Shown here in pieces: positions 19,856-28,064 of a stretch of DNA of 57,998 bases. Made by a program: the position numbers and the translations under genes. The stretch is from Comamonas sp. lk. Lineage in GTDB: Bacteria > Pseudomonadota > Gammaproteobacteria > Burkholderiales > Burkholderiaceae_C. Each line of letters opens with the position of its first letter. Position 1 is the first letter of the stretch. The notes under the pieces are model-generated. The model was not told where the DNA came from. It saw only the letters and a program-made list of their open reading frames with translations, and ran no database searches. The stretch spans positions 1 to 57,998 of the forward strand of contig CAMELV010000022.1 in the NCBI GenBank assembly GCA_945925985.1. Reading direction: 5' to 3'.

Positions 19856-20773
19856 ATGAGCGATTTCACAAGCAATTTCTGGTCGGTCTTCGTGACCGTG
19901 GTCACCTTGGTCAGCATTGTGGCCTGCCTGCTGCTGCTGTGGTTCACCGGCAAGGCCCGGGCCATGACTGCCAGCGACAACACCACCGGTCATGTCTGGG
20001 ACGGCGACCTGCGCGAGATGAACAACCCTTTGCCCCGCTGGTGGGCCTGGTTGTTTGTTCTGACCGTCATCTTTGCCTTGGTTTATCTGGCGCTTTACCC
20101 CGGACTGGGCAACTACGCTGGCCAACTTGGCTGGACGTCGACCGGGCAGCACCAGTCAGAGCTCGACAAGGGCAATGCCGAAGTGGCGCCCCTGTACGCC
20201 AAATTCACAGCCATGGCGCCGGAGGCGGTGGCCGCTGACCCCCAGGCCATGGCGATCGGCGAGCGCCTGTTCATGAACAACTGCGCCCAGTGCCATGGTT
20301 CTGATGCGCGTGGCAGCAAGGGCATCCCCAACCTGACCGACACAGATTGGCTGCATGGTGGTGCACCAGCGACCATCAAGGAAACGCTGACCAAGGGCCG
20401 CTTGGGCAATATGCCGCCCATGGCGGCAGCACTGGGTGGCGCTGACGACGTCAAAAATGTGGCGCAGTATGTACTCAGCCTGTCAGGCAGTCCCCATGAC
20501 TCCTTGAAGGCCGCCTTGGGTAAGCCCAAGTTTGCGGTTTGTGCCGCCTGCCACGGCGCTGATGGCAAGGGCAACCCGGCCCTCGGTGCACCCAACCTGA
20601 CCGATGATGTCTGGCTGCATGGCTATGGCGAGGCTGCCATTCTGACCATGATCAACAACGGCAAGGTGAACCAAATGCCGGCTCAGGCCGACAAGCTGAC
20701 CGAGGCCCAGATTCACGTGCTGGCGTCTTATGTGTGGGGTTTCTCCAACAAGGGCGTGGCTGCGACCAAGTGA
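19856..20773 (+). CDS. ccoP: cbb3 oxidase subunit III, dihaem cytochrome c
   Basis: This 305-residue protein has the CcoP N-terminal region with two membrane segments (about residues 8-30 and 58-78) flanking NTTGHVWDGDLREMNNPLPR, a family signature. Two cytochrome c domains follow with CAQCH (about residue 142) and CAACH (about 226). It receives electrons from periplasmic cytochromes or the bc1 complex and passes them to CcoO. A good AAAGGAAAA site precedes the ATG. Its stop overlaps the ccoG start (TGATG). Confidence 0.94.
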   Translation: MSDFTSNFWSVFVTVVTLVSIVACLLLLWFTGKARAMTASDNTTGHVWDGDLREMNNPLPRWWAWLFVLTVIFALVYLALYPGLGNYAGQLGWTSTGQHQSELDKGNAEVAPLYAKFTAMAPEAVAADPQAMAIGERLFMNNCAQCHGSDARGSKGIPNLTDTDWLHGGAPATIKETLTKGRLGNMPPMAAALGGADDVKNVAQYVLSLSGSPHDSLKAALGKPKFAVCAACHGADGKGNPALGAPNLTDDVWLHGYGEAAILTMINNGKVNQMPAQADKLTEAQIHVLASYVWGFSNKGVAATK

Positions 20774-22236
20774 TGCCGCCTGAGCGCAAGGTGATCCCCA
20801 TCCGGCCGAAGCCCATGGCAGCGGCGGTGACAGGCGAGGGTGCCCGGGGCGTGGATGGCGAGATGATTTCGCTCTACGCCTCGCACGAGACCATTTACCC
20901 GCGCAGCGTCTCTGGCCTGTTTTCGCGCTGGCGCTGGGCTATGGTGGTGCTGACCCAGTTGGTGTTCTATGGCTTGCTTTGGCTGGAGTGGGGCCAACGT
21001 CAGGCCGTGTTGTTTGACCTGGGCGCGCGACGGTTTTACATCTTCGGACTGGTGCTCTACCCACAGGATTTCATCTACCTCACCGGTCTGCTGGTGATCT
21101 CGGCGCTGTCGCTGTTTCTTTTCACGGCGGTGGCAGGGCGCCTGTGGTGCGGCTATGCCTGCCCGCAGACGGTGTACACCGAGATCTTTTTGTGGATAGA
21201 GAAGCAGGTCGAGGGTGATCGCTCGGCGCGTATGCGCCGTGACGCCGAGCCGTGGTCAGTGGACTGGCTGTGGCGCAAGGGCACCAAGCACAGCCTCTGG
21301 CTGGCGGTGGCGCTGTGGACCGGCTTTACCTTTGTCGGCTACTTCACGCCGGTGCGCGAACTCGCGCGCGAATCGCTGCAGCTGGGTCTGAGCGCCTGGG
21401 AGCTGTTCTGGACCCTGTTTTACGGCTTTGCAACTTACGGAAACGCCGGCTTCATGCGTGAACAGGTGTGCAAGCACATGTGTCCGTACGCCCGGTTCCA
21501 AAGCGCTATGTTTGACCGGGACACGCTGATCGTCACTTACGACCAAGTCCGCGGTGAGCCGCGCGGTGGGCGCTCGCGCAAGGCTGACCTGGCGGCCTTG
21601 AACCTGGGCGCTTGTGTTGGCTGTAGTTTGTGTGTTCAGGTTTGCCCTACCGGCATTGACATCCGGCGTGGCTTGCAGTACGAGTGCATTGGCTGCGGCG
21701 CCTGCGCCGACGTGTGCGACACGGTGATGGACAAAATGGGCTATGCGCGTGGCCTTGTCAAATACACCACAGAGAACGCCTTGAGCCGAGGCTGGACGCG
21801 GGCGCAGACCTTGCGCCATGTGCTGCGCCCGCGTATTTTGGTTTACTCCAGCGTGCTCGTGGCGATTGTGGTGACCATGCTGGTGAGCTTGTCGCTGCGC
21901 ACGCTATTCAAGGTGGACGTGGTGCGCGACCGTGGCGTCACGGCGCGCATCGTGGGTGCCGGCCGGATTGAGAACGTTTACCGGCTGCAGCTGATGAATG
22001 CGACCGAATCGGCACAGCAGTACCAGTTGTCGGTTGCTGGTCTGCCGGGCCTGGTCATCAGTTCGGAGCCCCTGGTGGCGGTCGCTGCCACCCAGTCGCG
22101 TTGGGTTGCAGTGCGGGTGCAGTTGCCGCCCGAGGCTGCGGTGCCAGGTTCCCATCCGATTCATTTTGAAATTGATTCACTTGACGCTGGGGGACATCTG
22201 AGCGAACGCTCTGTGTTCCTGGTGCCGCAACCATAA
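20773..22236 (+). CDS. ccoG: cytochrome oxidase accessory protein CcoG (FixG, 4Fe-4S)
   Basis: This 487-residue membrane iron-sulfur protein has about five hydrophobic segments. Two ferredoxin-type cysteine clusters are visible in CVGCSLCVQVCPTGID and YECIGCGACADVCD, plus an additional CGYACPQT motif. The C-terminal domain is immunoglobulin-like and ends ERSVFLVPQP. CcoG is reported to act as a Cu(II) reductase in cbb3 assembly. The start shares a base with the ccoP stop, so translation is probably coupled. The alternative start further up lies within ccoP. Confidence 0.93.
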   Translation: MPPERKVIPIRPKPMAAAVTGEGARGVDGEMISLYASHETIYPRSVSGLFSRWRWAMVVLTQLVFYGLLWLEWGQRQAVLFDLGARRFYIFGLVLYPQDFIYLTGLLVISALSLFLFTAVAGRLWCGYACPQTVYTEIFLWIEKQVEGDRSARMRRDAEPWSVDWLWRKGTKHSLWLAVALWTGFTFVGYFTPVRELARESLQLGLSAWELFWTLFYGFATYGNAGFMREQVCKHMCPYARFQSAMFDRDTLIVTYDQVRGEPRGGRSRKADLAALNLGACVGCSLCVQVCPTGIDIRRGLQYECIGCGACADVCDTVMDKMGYARGLVKYTTENALSRGWTRAQTLRHVLRPRILVYSSVLVAIVVTMLVSLSLRTLFKVDVVRDRGVTARIVGAGRIENVYRLQLMNATESAQQYQLSVAGLPGLVISSEPLVAVAATQSRWVAVRVQLPPEAAVPGSHPIHFEIDSLDAGGHLSERSVFLVPQP

Positions 22237-22240
22237 GGCC

Positions 22241-22531
22241 ATGAAGTCCATGAAACACGTTGATACCGCCCCTGCACCCTGGTGGAAATTTGGCCATGTC
22301 TGGCTGGTGGTATCGGGCCCACTGGTGGTGGTGGTGGCCAGTTTCATTACCCTTTACCTGGCCGTGACCCGGCCTGATCCGGTGGTCAGCGAGGACTATT
22401 ACCAGCAGGGTATCAACATCAATCAAAAGCGCCAGGCGAGTCAGGATGCCAGTCTGGCACCGGCGATGCAGGCCCGTAACCATGCGGCCACCGGAGTGGT
22501 TCCCGAGCCCCGCCCGGTGGCTAAACCCTGA
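22241..22531 (+). CDS. ccoH: FixH/CcoH-family cbb3 assembly protein
   Basis: This 96-residue protein has a short cytoplasmic N-terminus, PWWKFGHVWLVVSGPLVVVVAS as start of the single membrane helix, and a periplasmic part containing DPVVSEDYYQQGININQ. That last phrase is the typical FixH element. FixH/CcoH is needed for stable assembly of cbb3 oxidase. It follows ccoG by 4 bases and overlaps the next small gene by one base. Length is shorter than many FixH proteins, whose C-terminal domain is longer. Confidence 0.85.
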   Translation: MKSMKHVDTAPAPWWKFGHVWLVVSGPLVVVVASFITLYLAVTRPDPVVSEDYYQQGININQKRQASQDASLAPAMQARNHAATGVVPEPRPVAKP

Positions 22532-22806
22532 TGGCCACAGCGATGGATGCAACAGAACACCCACCGCCATGGTCACTGCGACTGATGGCGATTGCCTGGC
22601 CCGGCTTTTTGGTCGCCTGCCTGCTGGAGTTGTTGGTGTTTGCCCTGGTCGACCCGCAGGATGTGCGCTGGATGGGGCACCAGCTTATGTCCTCACGGGA
22701 GGCCGTCTATACGCTTACTTTTTTTGTTTTCTGGGCGGCGGCGATGCTGTCGAGCGCGCTCACCTACCTGCTGTCAGCCGGGCTCAGTGGCAGGCCTTGG
22801 GATTAA
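22531..22806 (+). CDS. small membrane protein of the cco cluster, unknown function
   Basis: This 91-residue protein has two clear hydrophobic segments, roughly residues 18-42 (LMAIAWPGFLVACLLELLVF) and 60-82 (TLTFFVFWAAAMLSSALTYL). The loop between them contains DPQDVRWMGHQLMSSREAVYT. I do not recognise a named family. Its ATG overlaps the ccoH stop by one base, so it is probably the last gene of the ccoNOQPGH transcript. Its last 23 bases overlap the 3' end of fnr on the other strand. A role in cbb3 assembly is inferred only from position. Confidence 0.75.
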   Translation: MATAMDATEHPPPWSLRLMAIAWPGFLVACLLELLVFALVDPQDVRWMGHQLMSSREAVYTLTFFVFWAAAMLSSALTYLLSAGLSGRPWD

Positions 22807-23503
22807 CGATGTCCTTGAGTGCCTCGGCATCAAGAATATGCACATGCCGTTGGTGGACTTCGATGATGCCCTCTTCGGCAAATTTGGAAAAAGTGCGGCT
22901 CACGGTTTCCAGCTTGAGCCCCAGGTAGCTGCCAATTTCTTCACGGGTCATGCGCAGCACCAACTCCGACCGCGAGAACCCGCGGGCATGCAGGCGCTGC
23001 ACCAAGTTGAGCAGAAAAGCGGCCAGCCGTTCCTCAGCCCGCATGCTGCCCAGCAGCAGCATCACCCCGTGTTCACGCACGATCTCGCGGCTCATGATTT
23101 TGTGCACGTGGTGTTGCAGCGCATTAATCTCGCGTGACAGCTCCTCGATCCGGTCAAATGGCATGACACAGACCTCCGCGTCCTCCAGCGCTACCGCGTC
23201 GCAGGCGTGCCGGTCGTTGACGATGCCATCCAGCCCGATGACCTCCCCGGCCATCTGAAAGCCTGTGACTTGGTCCCGTCCGTCCTCGGCGATCAGGCAG
23301 GTTTTGAAGAAGCCGGTGCGGATGGCGTAAAGGCTGGTGAATTTTTCGCCGTTTCTGAACAGGGTGGCGCCGCGCTTCACCTTGCGTCTGACACCGACCA
23401 CCGCGTCAATCCGGTCTAGCTCCTCAGCGGTCAGGTCCATGGGCATGCACAGCTCGCGCAGATTGCAGTTGGAGCAGGCAACTTTGATGGTGTGTGGGTT
23501 CAT
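22784..23503 (-). CDS. fnr: FNR-type anaerobic transcription regulator
   Basis: This 239-residue CRP/FNR-family regulator has the oxygen-sensing cysteine set: CSNCNLRELC at the N-terminus (C-x2-C-x5-C) and a fourth cysteine in AEVCVMPF. A cyclic-nucleotide-binding-like fold is followed by a winged helix with RMTREEIGSYLGLKLETVSRTFSKF, whose E-SR recognition helix is that of FNR and binds TTGAT-N4-ATCAA sites. With an intact [4Fe-4S] cluster it should dimerise and activate under low oxygen. A reading upstream of 23503 is antisense to hemN and is rejected. The box at 23579-23592 may also control fnr itself. Confidence 0.93.
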   Translation of the reverse strand: MNPHTIKVACSNCNLRELCMPMDLTAEELDRIDAVVGVRRKVKRGATLFRNGEKFTSLYAIRTGFFKTCLIAEDGRDQVTGFQMAGEVIGLDGIVNDRHACDAVALEDAEVCVMPFDRIEELSREINALQHHVHKIMSREIVREHGVMLLLGSMRAEERLAAFLLNLVQRLHARGFSRSELVLRMTREEIGSYLGLKLETVSRTFSKFAEEGIIEVHQRHVHILDAEALKDIVNPKACH

Positions 23504-23578
23504 GTTCCGGATTTTGGCACCAATCGCGCCAGGACTGTGACTCAGATCAATGCCGTTCTGACCCGATATCGCTCGCAT

Positions 23579-23592
23579 TTGACCTGCGTCAA
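23579..23592. promoter_or_regulatory. FNR/ANR-type box between fnr and hemN
   Basis: TTGACCTGCGTCAA is a perfect dyad centred at 23585.5. A CATATT hexamer at 23615-23620, centred 32 bases downstream, fits a -10 element for a class II FNR promoter driving hemN (start 23642). The box could also affect the divergent fnr gene. Confidence 0.8.
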
Positions 23593-23641
23593 TCAAATCG
23601 GTCGTTGATCTGGGCATATTGGGTCTACAACTTGGATATTC

Positions 23642-25045
23642 ATGAAGACCGCCGCCACTCAGACCCTGCCCATGACCCCTGAACTCCTGACCCGCCATGA
23701 CGTGTCGGGCCCGCGTTACACCTCTTACCCTACCGCAGATCGCTTTGTTGAAGCATTTTCCGCTACGGACTACGCCCAGGCCTTGCAACTGCGACGCGCC
23801 GGCGCCGCGGGCATGACGCTGCCGTTGTCCCTTTATGTGCACCTCCCGTTTTGTGAGTCCCTGTGTTACTACTGCGCCTGCAACAAGATCATCACCCGGC
23901 ACCATGAGCGGGCCGCCCCCTATTTGCGTTACCTGGGCCGCGAGATCGACCTGCATGTGGCCGAGCTGGGTCCCGGGCAGGCCGTGTCGCAACTCCATTT
24001 GGGCGGCGGTACGCCAACTTTTTTGAACGACACCGAGTTGCGTGAACTGATGGGTATGTTGCGTCGCAGTTTTTCGCTCACGCCCAGCGCCGAACAGTCC
24101 ATTGAGATCGACCCGCGCACGATGGACCCGGGCCGACTTGACACCCTGGCTGAGCTCGGCTTCAACCGGCTCAGCTTTGGGGTGCAGGACTTCGACCCTG
24201 CGGTGCAGAAGGCGGTGCACCGAATCCAGCCAGCGGAACAGGTGTTTTCCCTGGTTGAGGCGGCGCGCCAGCGCAACTTCGAATCGGTCAACCTTGATTT
24301 GATCTATGGGCTACCGCAGCAGACGCCGGAGTCCTTCGATCGGACGCTGGCACAGGTGGCTGCGCTGCAACCGGACCGCATCGCCTTGTACGCCTACGCC
24401 CATCTGCCGGAGCGTTTCAAACCGCAGCGACGCATCATCACCGCCGAGTTACCCAATGCGGCCGCCAAGGTGGCCATGCTGTCGCGCTCACTGGCGGCGT
24501 TCCAGGCTGCGGGCTACGTGTATGTCGGTATGGACCACTTCGCTTTACCCGAGGATGCACTGGCCGTTGCCAAAAGGCAGGGGCGCTTGCACCGCAACTT
24601 TCAGGGCTACAGCACTCAGCCCGATTGCGACTTGATTGGGCTGGGCGTCTCGTCAATTGGCCGGATCGGCGCCACCTACAGCCAAAATGCCAAGACCATG
24701 TCAGAGTATTGCGATCTGCTTGACCAGGGTCGCTTTCCTGTGGTCCGGGGTCTGGCCATGTCGCGCGATGATCTGCTGCGCCGTGCGGTCATCATGGCGC
24801 TGATGTGCCAGGGGCAAGTGCAGTTCGAGTCGATCGAACTGGCTTGGCTGGTCGATTTCGGTCGCTACTTTGCCGCTGAGCTGTTTGCCCTGCAAACACT
24901 CGTCGAGCAAGGCTTGGTGACCTTGGACGGCAGCAGCATCCAAGTAACGGCCACCGGTTGGTATTTTGTGCGTGCCGTAGCCATGGTGTTTGACCGATAC
25001 CTGCAGTCTGACCGCAACCGGACGCGCTTTTCCCGCATCATTTGA
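23642..25045 (+). CDS. hemN: oxygen-independent coproporphyrinogen III oxidase
   Basis: This 467-residue radical-SAM enzyme decarboxylates coproporphyrinogen III to protoporphyrinogen IX without oxygen, for anaerobic haem synthesis. The [4Fe-4S] motif is CESLCYYCAC (C-x3-C-x2-C) near residue 76. It is followed by LGGGTPTFL, RLSFGVQDFD and DLIYGLPQQT. The N-terminal GPRYTSYPTADRF is characteristic of true HemN rather than HemW. Its position next to fnr with an FNR-type box, and beside a haem-rich oxidase operon, fits low-oxygen induction. Confidence 0.94.
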   Translation: MKTAATQTLPMTPELLTRHDVSGPRYTSYPTADRFVEAFSATDYAQALQLRRAGAAGMTLPLSLYVHLPFCESLCYYCACNKIITRHHERAAPYLRYLGREIDLHVAELGPGQAVSQLHLGGGTPTFLNDTELRELMGMLRRSFSLTPSAEQSIEIDPRTMDPGRLDTLAELGFNRLSFGVQDFDPAVQKAVHRIQPAEQVFSLVEAARQRNFESVNLDLIYGLPQQTPESFDRTLAQVAALQPDRIALYAYAHLPERFKPQRRIITAELPNAAAKVAMLSRSLAAFQAAGYVYVGMDHFALPEDALAVAKRQGRLHRNFQGYSTQPDCDLIGLGVSSIGRIGATYSQNAKTMSEYCDLLDQGRFPVVRGLAMSRDDLLRRAVIMALMCQGQVQFESIELAWLVDFGRYFAAELFALQTLVEQGLVTLDGSSIQVTATGWYFVRAVAMVFDRYLQSDRNRTRFSRII

Positions 25046-25054
25046 CGTTTTTTC

Positions 25055-25762
25055 ATGCAAAGTTCGCTGGCCTTGACGGCCTTGCTGATGGGCCTGGCCG
25101 GCGGACCCCACTGTGTTGCCATGTGCGGTGCCGCCTGTGCCGGCATCGCCCAAGCGGCGGGCCCGCACCGGGCAAGGGCACTGTGGGGGTTTCAGGCCGG
25201 TCGTGTGTTGGGCTATTCCGCTCTGGGCGGGCTTTCACCGGCTTCGATGCAGGGACTGGGCTGGTTGACAGTGCAATCGGCGGCGCTGAGGCCGGTTTGG
25301 AGTCTGTTGCACGTCGGCGCCTTGGTGCTTGGGCTTATGCTGCTGTTTAAAGCGCAGCAACCGGTTTGGCTGGAGCGTACCGGGCGCAGGCTTTGGGCAG
25401 GCGCGCGCCGATTGGCCGCAGGTGGAGGTCGGGGTATGCCGGTGGTCGTGGGCGCCTTATGGACATTTCTGCCCTGTGGCCTGCTGTATTCAGCCCTGCT
25501 GGTGGCGGCGCTGACCGGACAGGTCTGGCAGGGCGCGGGTGTGATGGCGCTCTTTGCCCTGGGCAGCGGCGTGTCGATGTTGCTGGGGCCCTGGCTCTGG
25601 CTGCGTCTGAGTGGCCTTGGCGGGGCAGGACCAGGTGCTCCAAGTCGTGCAGGTGGCGACTGGGGTGTGCGATTGGCTGGCTTGGCGCTGGCCGGTAGTG
25701 CGGCGTGGGCCCTGTGGATGGGACTGGCCCATAACGCCGCGCCCTGGTGCGTGGTGGGGTGA
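25055..25762 (+). CDS. TauE/SafE-like (DsbD_2-type) membrane protein
   Basis: This 235-residue polytopic membrane protein has about six hydrophobic segments. The first helix contains GGPHCVAMCGAACAG, the cysteine pair typical of this family, and a second conserved element FLPCGLLYSALLVAA appears mid-protein. Members are annotated as sulfite exporter TauE/SafE or cytochrome biogenesis-like proteins. They are often found next to cco genes, where a role in copper handling or thiol transfer has been suggested. It starts 9 bases after hemN, so co-transcription is likely. Substrate unknown. Confidence 0.78.
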   Translation: MQSSLALTALLMGLAGGPHCVAMCGAACAGIAQAAGPHRARALWGFQAGRVLGYSALGGLSPASMQGLGWLTVQSAALRPVWSLLHVGALVLGLMLLFKAQQPVWLERTGRRLWAGARRLAAGGGRGMPVVVGALWTFLPCGLLYSALLVAALTGQVWQGAGVMALFALGSGVSMLLGPWLWLRLSGLGGAGPGAPSRAGGDWGVRLAGLALAGSAAWALWMGLAHNAAPWCVVG

Positions 25763-25765
25763 GCG

Positions 25766-25780
25766 GTCGCTGGTTGCGAC
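25766..25780. terminator. small hairpin between convergent genes
   Basis: GTCGC and GCGAC form a perfect 5-bp stem around a 5-base loop in the 23-base gap between the TauE-like gene and the mutarotase gene, which converge. There is no T-run. Function is inferred from position only. Confidence 0.25.
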
Positions 25781-25785
25781 AAGGT

Positions 25786-26628
25786 TTACAGCAACTGCAG
25801 GCTTTGCGAGCCAATCCAGCGTTGTCCCGGGTCAAGGTGCACAGGGCGACTGAGTTGGGCCGCCTCAATGCACAGCATATTCCGGTAGCCCTGCGGTGTC
25901 ATGTCCGGCAGCGTGGCGCACAAGGCTTCCCCCGGGTTCCAGACCACGACGTCTGAGAAACCCTGCTGGCGGATGGCGATTTGGCGTACTGCCTCGCCTT
26001 GTTGTTCGTGCAGCAGCAGGTCCGGCTGGCACTGTCGATAGACGCGGTTGAGTTGGTCTGTGGTCGCAAACAGGGCTTCGGATTGCATTTTTTCCTGCTG
26101 GTCGACCGCATCAATGTAAGGCAGGCCCTCGAGACCAAGGATCCTCGCCTGGTTGATGTCGGTCACCGCCAGATAGGTGTGCAGTGCACTGGTGAAATCG
26201 AAGGTGGTCGTCCCTGTGTTCAGGCAGCTGAGTTCCAGGTGCAAGCGTCGCCCGAAAACCTGAATGCGCACTTGCAGGGAGAACTGGTGCGGCCACAGCC
26301 CCCGCGTGCTGTCATCGTCGCTCAGGCTCAGTACGGCTGTCGTGGCGTCGCTGCTGGCGGCGTTCAGTTGCCAGGGCAGGGTGCGCGCAAACCCATGCTG
26401 GCCCAGAGGGCCTAGCTTGGCAAACTGGGGAAACACCACAGGCACGCCACCGCGCACCGGGCGGCCTGCTGCCACTGCCGAGGCGGGTGACAGGTAGAGC
26501 TGCTCGCCGGCGCCGGCGGGTGTCCAGGACAGCAGGTGAGCGCCCTGGAGGAGGATGCGAGCTTCTGCACCGTCTGGCCCACACAGCGCGAAGCTTGGCA
26601 GGACTTGAGTCTTTGGATCCGCGCTCAT
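25786..26628 (-). CDS. D-hexose-6-phosphate mutarotase / aldose 1-epimerase family
   Basis: This 280-residue YeaD-type galactose-mutarotase-fold protein contains GAHLLSWTPAG, VRGGVPVVFPQFA, HGFARTLPW, LHTYLAVTD and VWNPGEA. These are the usual elements of enzymes that interconvert alpha and beta anomers of hexose-6-phosphates. Its start overlaps the end of the ROK regulator gene by 4 bases, so the two form an operon divergent from the sugar transporter. A link to the amino-sugar pathway in the next 9 kb is therefore plausible. Confidence 0.85.
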   Translation of the reverse strand: MSADPKTQVLPSFALCGPDGAEARILLQGAHLLSWTPAGAGEQLYLSPASAVAAGRPVRGGVPVVFPQFAKLGPLGQHGFARTLPWQLNAASSDATTAVLSLSDDDSTRGLWPHQFSLQVRIQVFGRRLHLELSCLNTGTTTFDFTSALHTYLAVTDINQARILGLEGLPYIDAVDQQEKMQSEALFATTDQLNRVYRQCQPDLLLHEQQGEAVRQIAIRQQGFSDVVVWNPGEALCATLPDMTPQGYRNMLCIEAAQLSRPVHLDPGQRWIGSQSLQLL

Positions 26629-27878
26629 ACCGCGCTTGGTTCAAGCAGCTGCAGCAGACCATCCAGCAGCAGTGGCACCGCCGCACCCTCCTGCTCCAAC
26701 TGATGGCCGCTGCTTTGGGCCTCCAACCGGGGCAAGGGCAAATCGACCAGCAGGCCGCGCTTGGAAAACGCCTCGGTGAAGGCTGCCCATGCGCCCGGGT
26801 TTTCAATAAAAGGGCCTGTGATGACCAGGTGACTCGGGAAAAATACCCGGCAGAGGTTGCAGGCTGCCAACACCACCTCTTGCAGCGCCTGGCTGAAGAC
26901 GGGGTGCTCGGTCAGCGGCATCGTGCGCAGCAGTTCAGCGGCTTGTGTTTCGTCCATCGCATGGCCGAAGCGGGTACCCAGTAAGGCGGGTCCGATGGCC
27001 CAAAGTGCAGCCACGGTCTCAAGGCAACCGCTGTGGCCGCACCTGCACCGCAGGCTCTGATTTGACAATTGCCAATGGCCGACCTCGCCAAAGCCGGTGG
27101 TGTTGTCGACACTGGCCCCATGGTTGACGCTGAAGGCGGCGCCAATGCCATAACCCCAATGCAGCATCAGGGTGCGCTCCGAGGTGCCGACAGTTCCTCG
27201 GCGGATGCAGCGGGCCTGCAGTTGGGCGTCCATGTTGCGGACAACTTGCAAGGCGGCCCCGGCCGGCATGGGTAGCGCTGTCAGCTTCAGGTTTCTGATG
27301 CCGGGCCAGCGCGCAGCGAATACCCAACTGGCTGCGTCGACGTTGATCAACCCTGACAAGGCATAGCTGATGCCCACCATGTGTGTGCCTTGCGGGAGTC
27401 GTACCAGGGCACGTTGCTGGAGCCCCTTTAACGCGGCGTCCATGGCTGCGTTGTCACCCTGAGGGTCGACCACAGCGCTGTCGTGCCAGATCTCCTGCCC
27501 AAGCAGGTTGACGGTGACCAGGTGCAGCGCTTGGCTGTGCACCATCAGGACGGCCACGGCCAGGCGGTTGGGGTTGGCGATCAACTGTCCCAGGGGACGC
27601 CCACGACCCCCAGGCTTGCTGGGTAATTCGGTGACCAATTGGGCTTTGACCATGGCGCCAACCCAGGCTGACACGGTGGTTGATCGCACCCGCAGATGTT
27701 TGGAGATGGCTATTCTTGACGTGGCGACCCCCATCAAGATGGACATGAACGCCAGAATTGCACCGCCTTGGCCGCTCATCTCCAACCAGCCAAACCAGGC
27801 CGGCGCCTCAAACGTCTCGCCCGCCTGCCCCAGCCGGGGGGTAGCCTGTAACGGCGGCGGCTGGGACGGTTTGGGCAT
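26625..27878 (-). CDS. ROK-family transcriptional regulator
   Basis: This 417-residue protein has an N-terminal winged helix-turn-helix (about residues 45-95: SRIAISKHLRVRSTTVSAWV then a GGRGRPLG wing-like phrase) fused to a ROK domain. The ROK zinc-binding motif is CRCGHSGCLE. The canonical N-terminal ATP-binding phrase (DxGxT) is not evident, as expected for a NagC/Mlc/XylR-type regulator rather than a sugar kinase. It is divergent from the ABC importer and NagBA genes, which it most likely controls in response to a sugar or amino-sugar phosphate. The 186-base gap between them should contain its operator. Confidence 0.85.
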   Translation of the reverse strand: MPKPSQPPPLQATPRLGQAGETFEAPAWFGWLEMSGQGGAILAFMSILMGVATSRIAISKHLRVRSTTVSAWVGAMVKAQLVTELPSKPGGRGRPLGQLIANPNRLAVAVLMVHSQALHLVTVNLLGQEIWHDSAVVDPQGDNAAMDAALKGLQQRALVRLPQGTHMVGISYALSGLINVDAASWVFAARWPGIRNLKLTALPMPAGAALQVVRNMDAQLQARCIRRGTVGTSERTLMLHWGYGIGAAFSVNHGASVDNTTGFGEVGHWQLSNQSLRCRCGHSGCLETVAALWAIGPALLGTRFGHAMDETQAAELLRTMPLTEHPVFSQALQEVVLAACNLCRVFFPSHLVITGPFIENPGAWAAFTEAFSKRGLLVDLPLPRLEAQSSGHQLEQEGAAVPLLLDGLLQLLEPSAV

Positions 27879-27940
27879 CCTTAAATTTTAAGACCACTGC
27901 GTTTTTTAAGGTTGAAATTTCATGCAAAAGTAGCTGACAT

Positions 27941-28049
27941 AAGGATAAACCCCATGTTCAACGATTGGAGGTTGATTTAAAAACATACTGGTTCTAAAAT
28001 CTTAGGCGATGCGTCAATTCGGATGCAGAGCATGGTGGCGTTTATCCTT
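27941..28049. repeat. spaced inverted repeat in the ROK/ABC-importer intergenic region
   Basis: AAGGATAAAC at 27941-27950 is exactly complementary to GTTTATCCTT at 28040-28049. The arms are 89 bases apart in the divergent promoter region, which is noticeably A+T-rich. They could be paired operator half-sites for looping by the ROK regulator or RNA structure in the 5' leader. The distal arm ends 15 bases before the start codon. Role is inferred. Confidence 0.4.
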
Positions 28050-28064
28050 TTCAGGAGATGGTTA

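Noticed and set aside
23504..24220. N-terminal extension of fnr by 239 codons
   Set aside because: The extension is antisense to hemN and unrelated to the CRP/FNR family; similarity begins at the Met at 23503.
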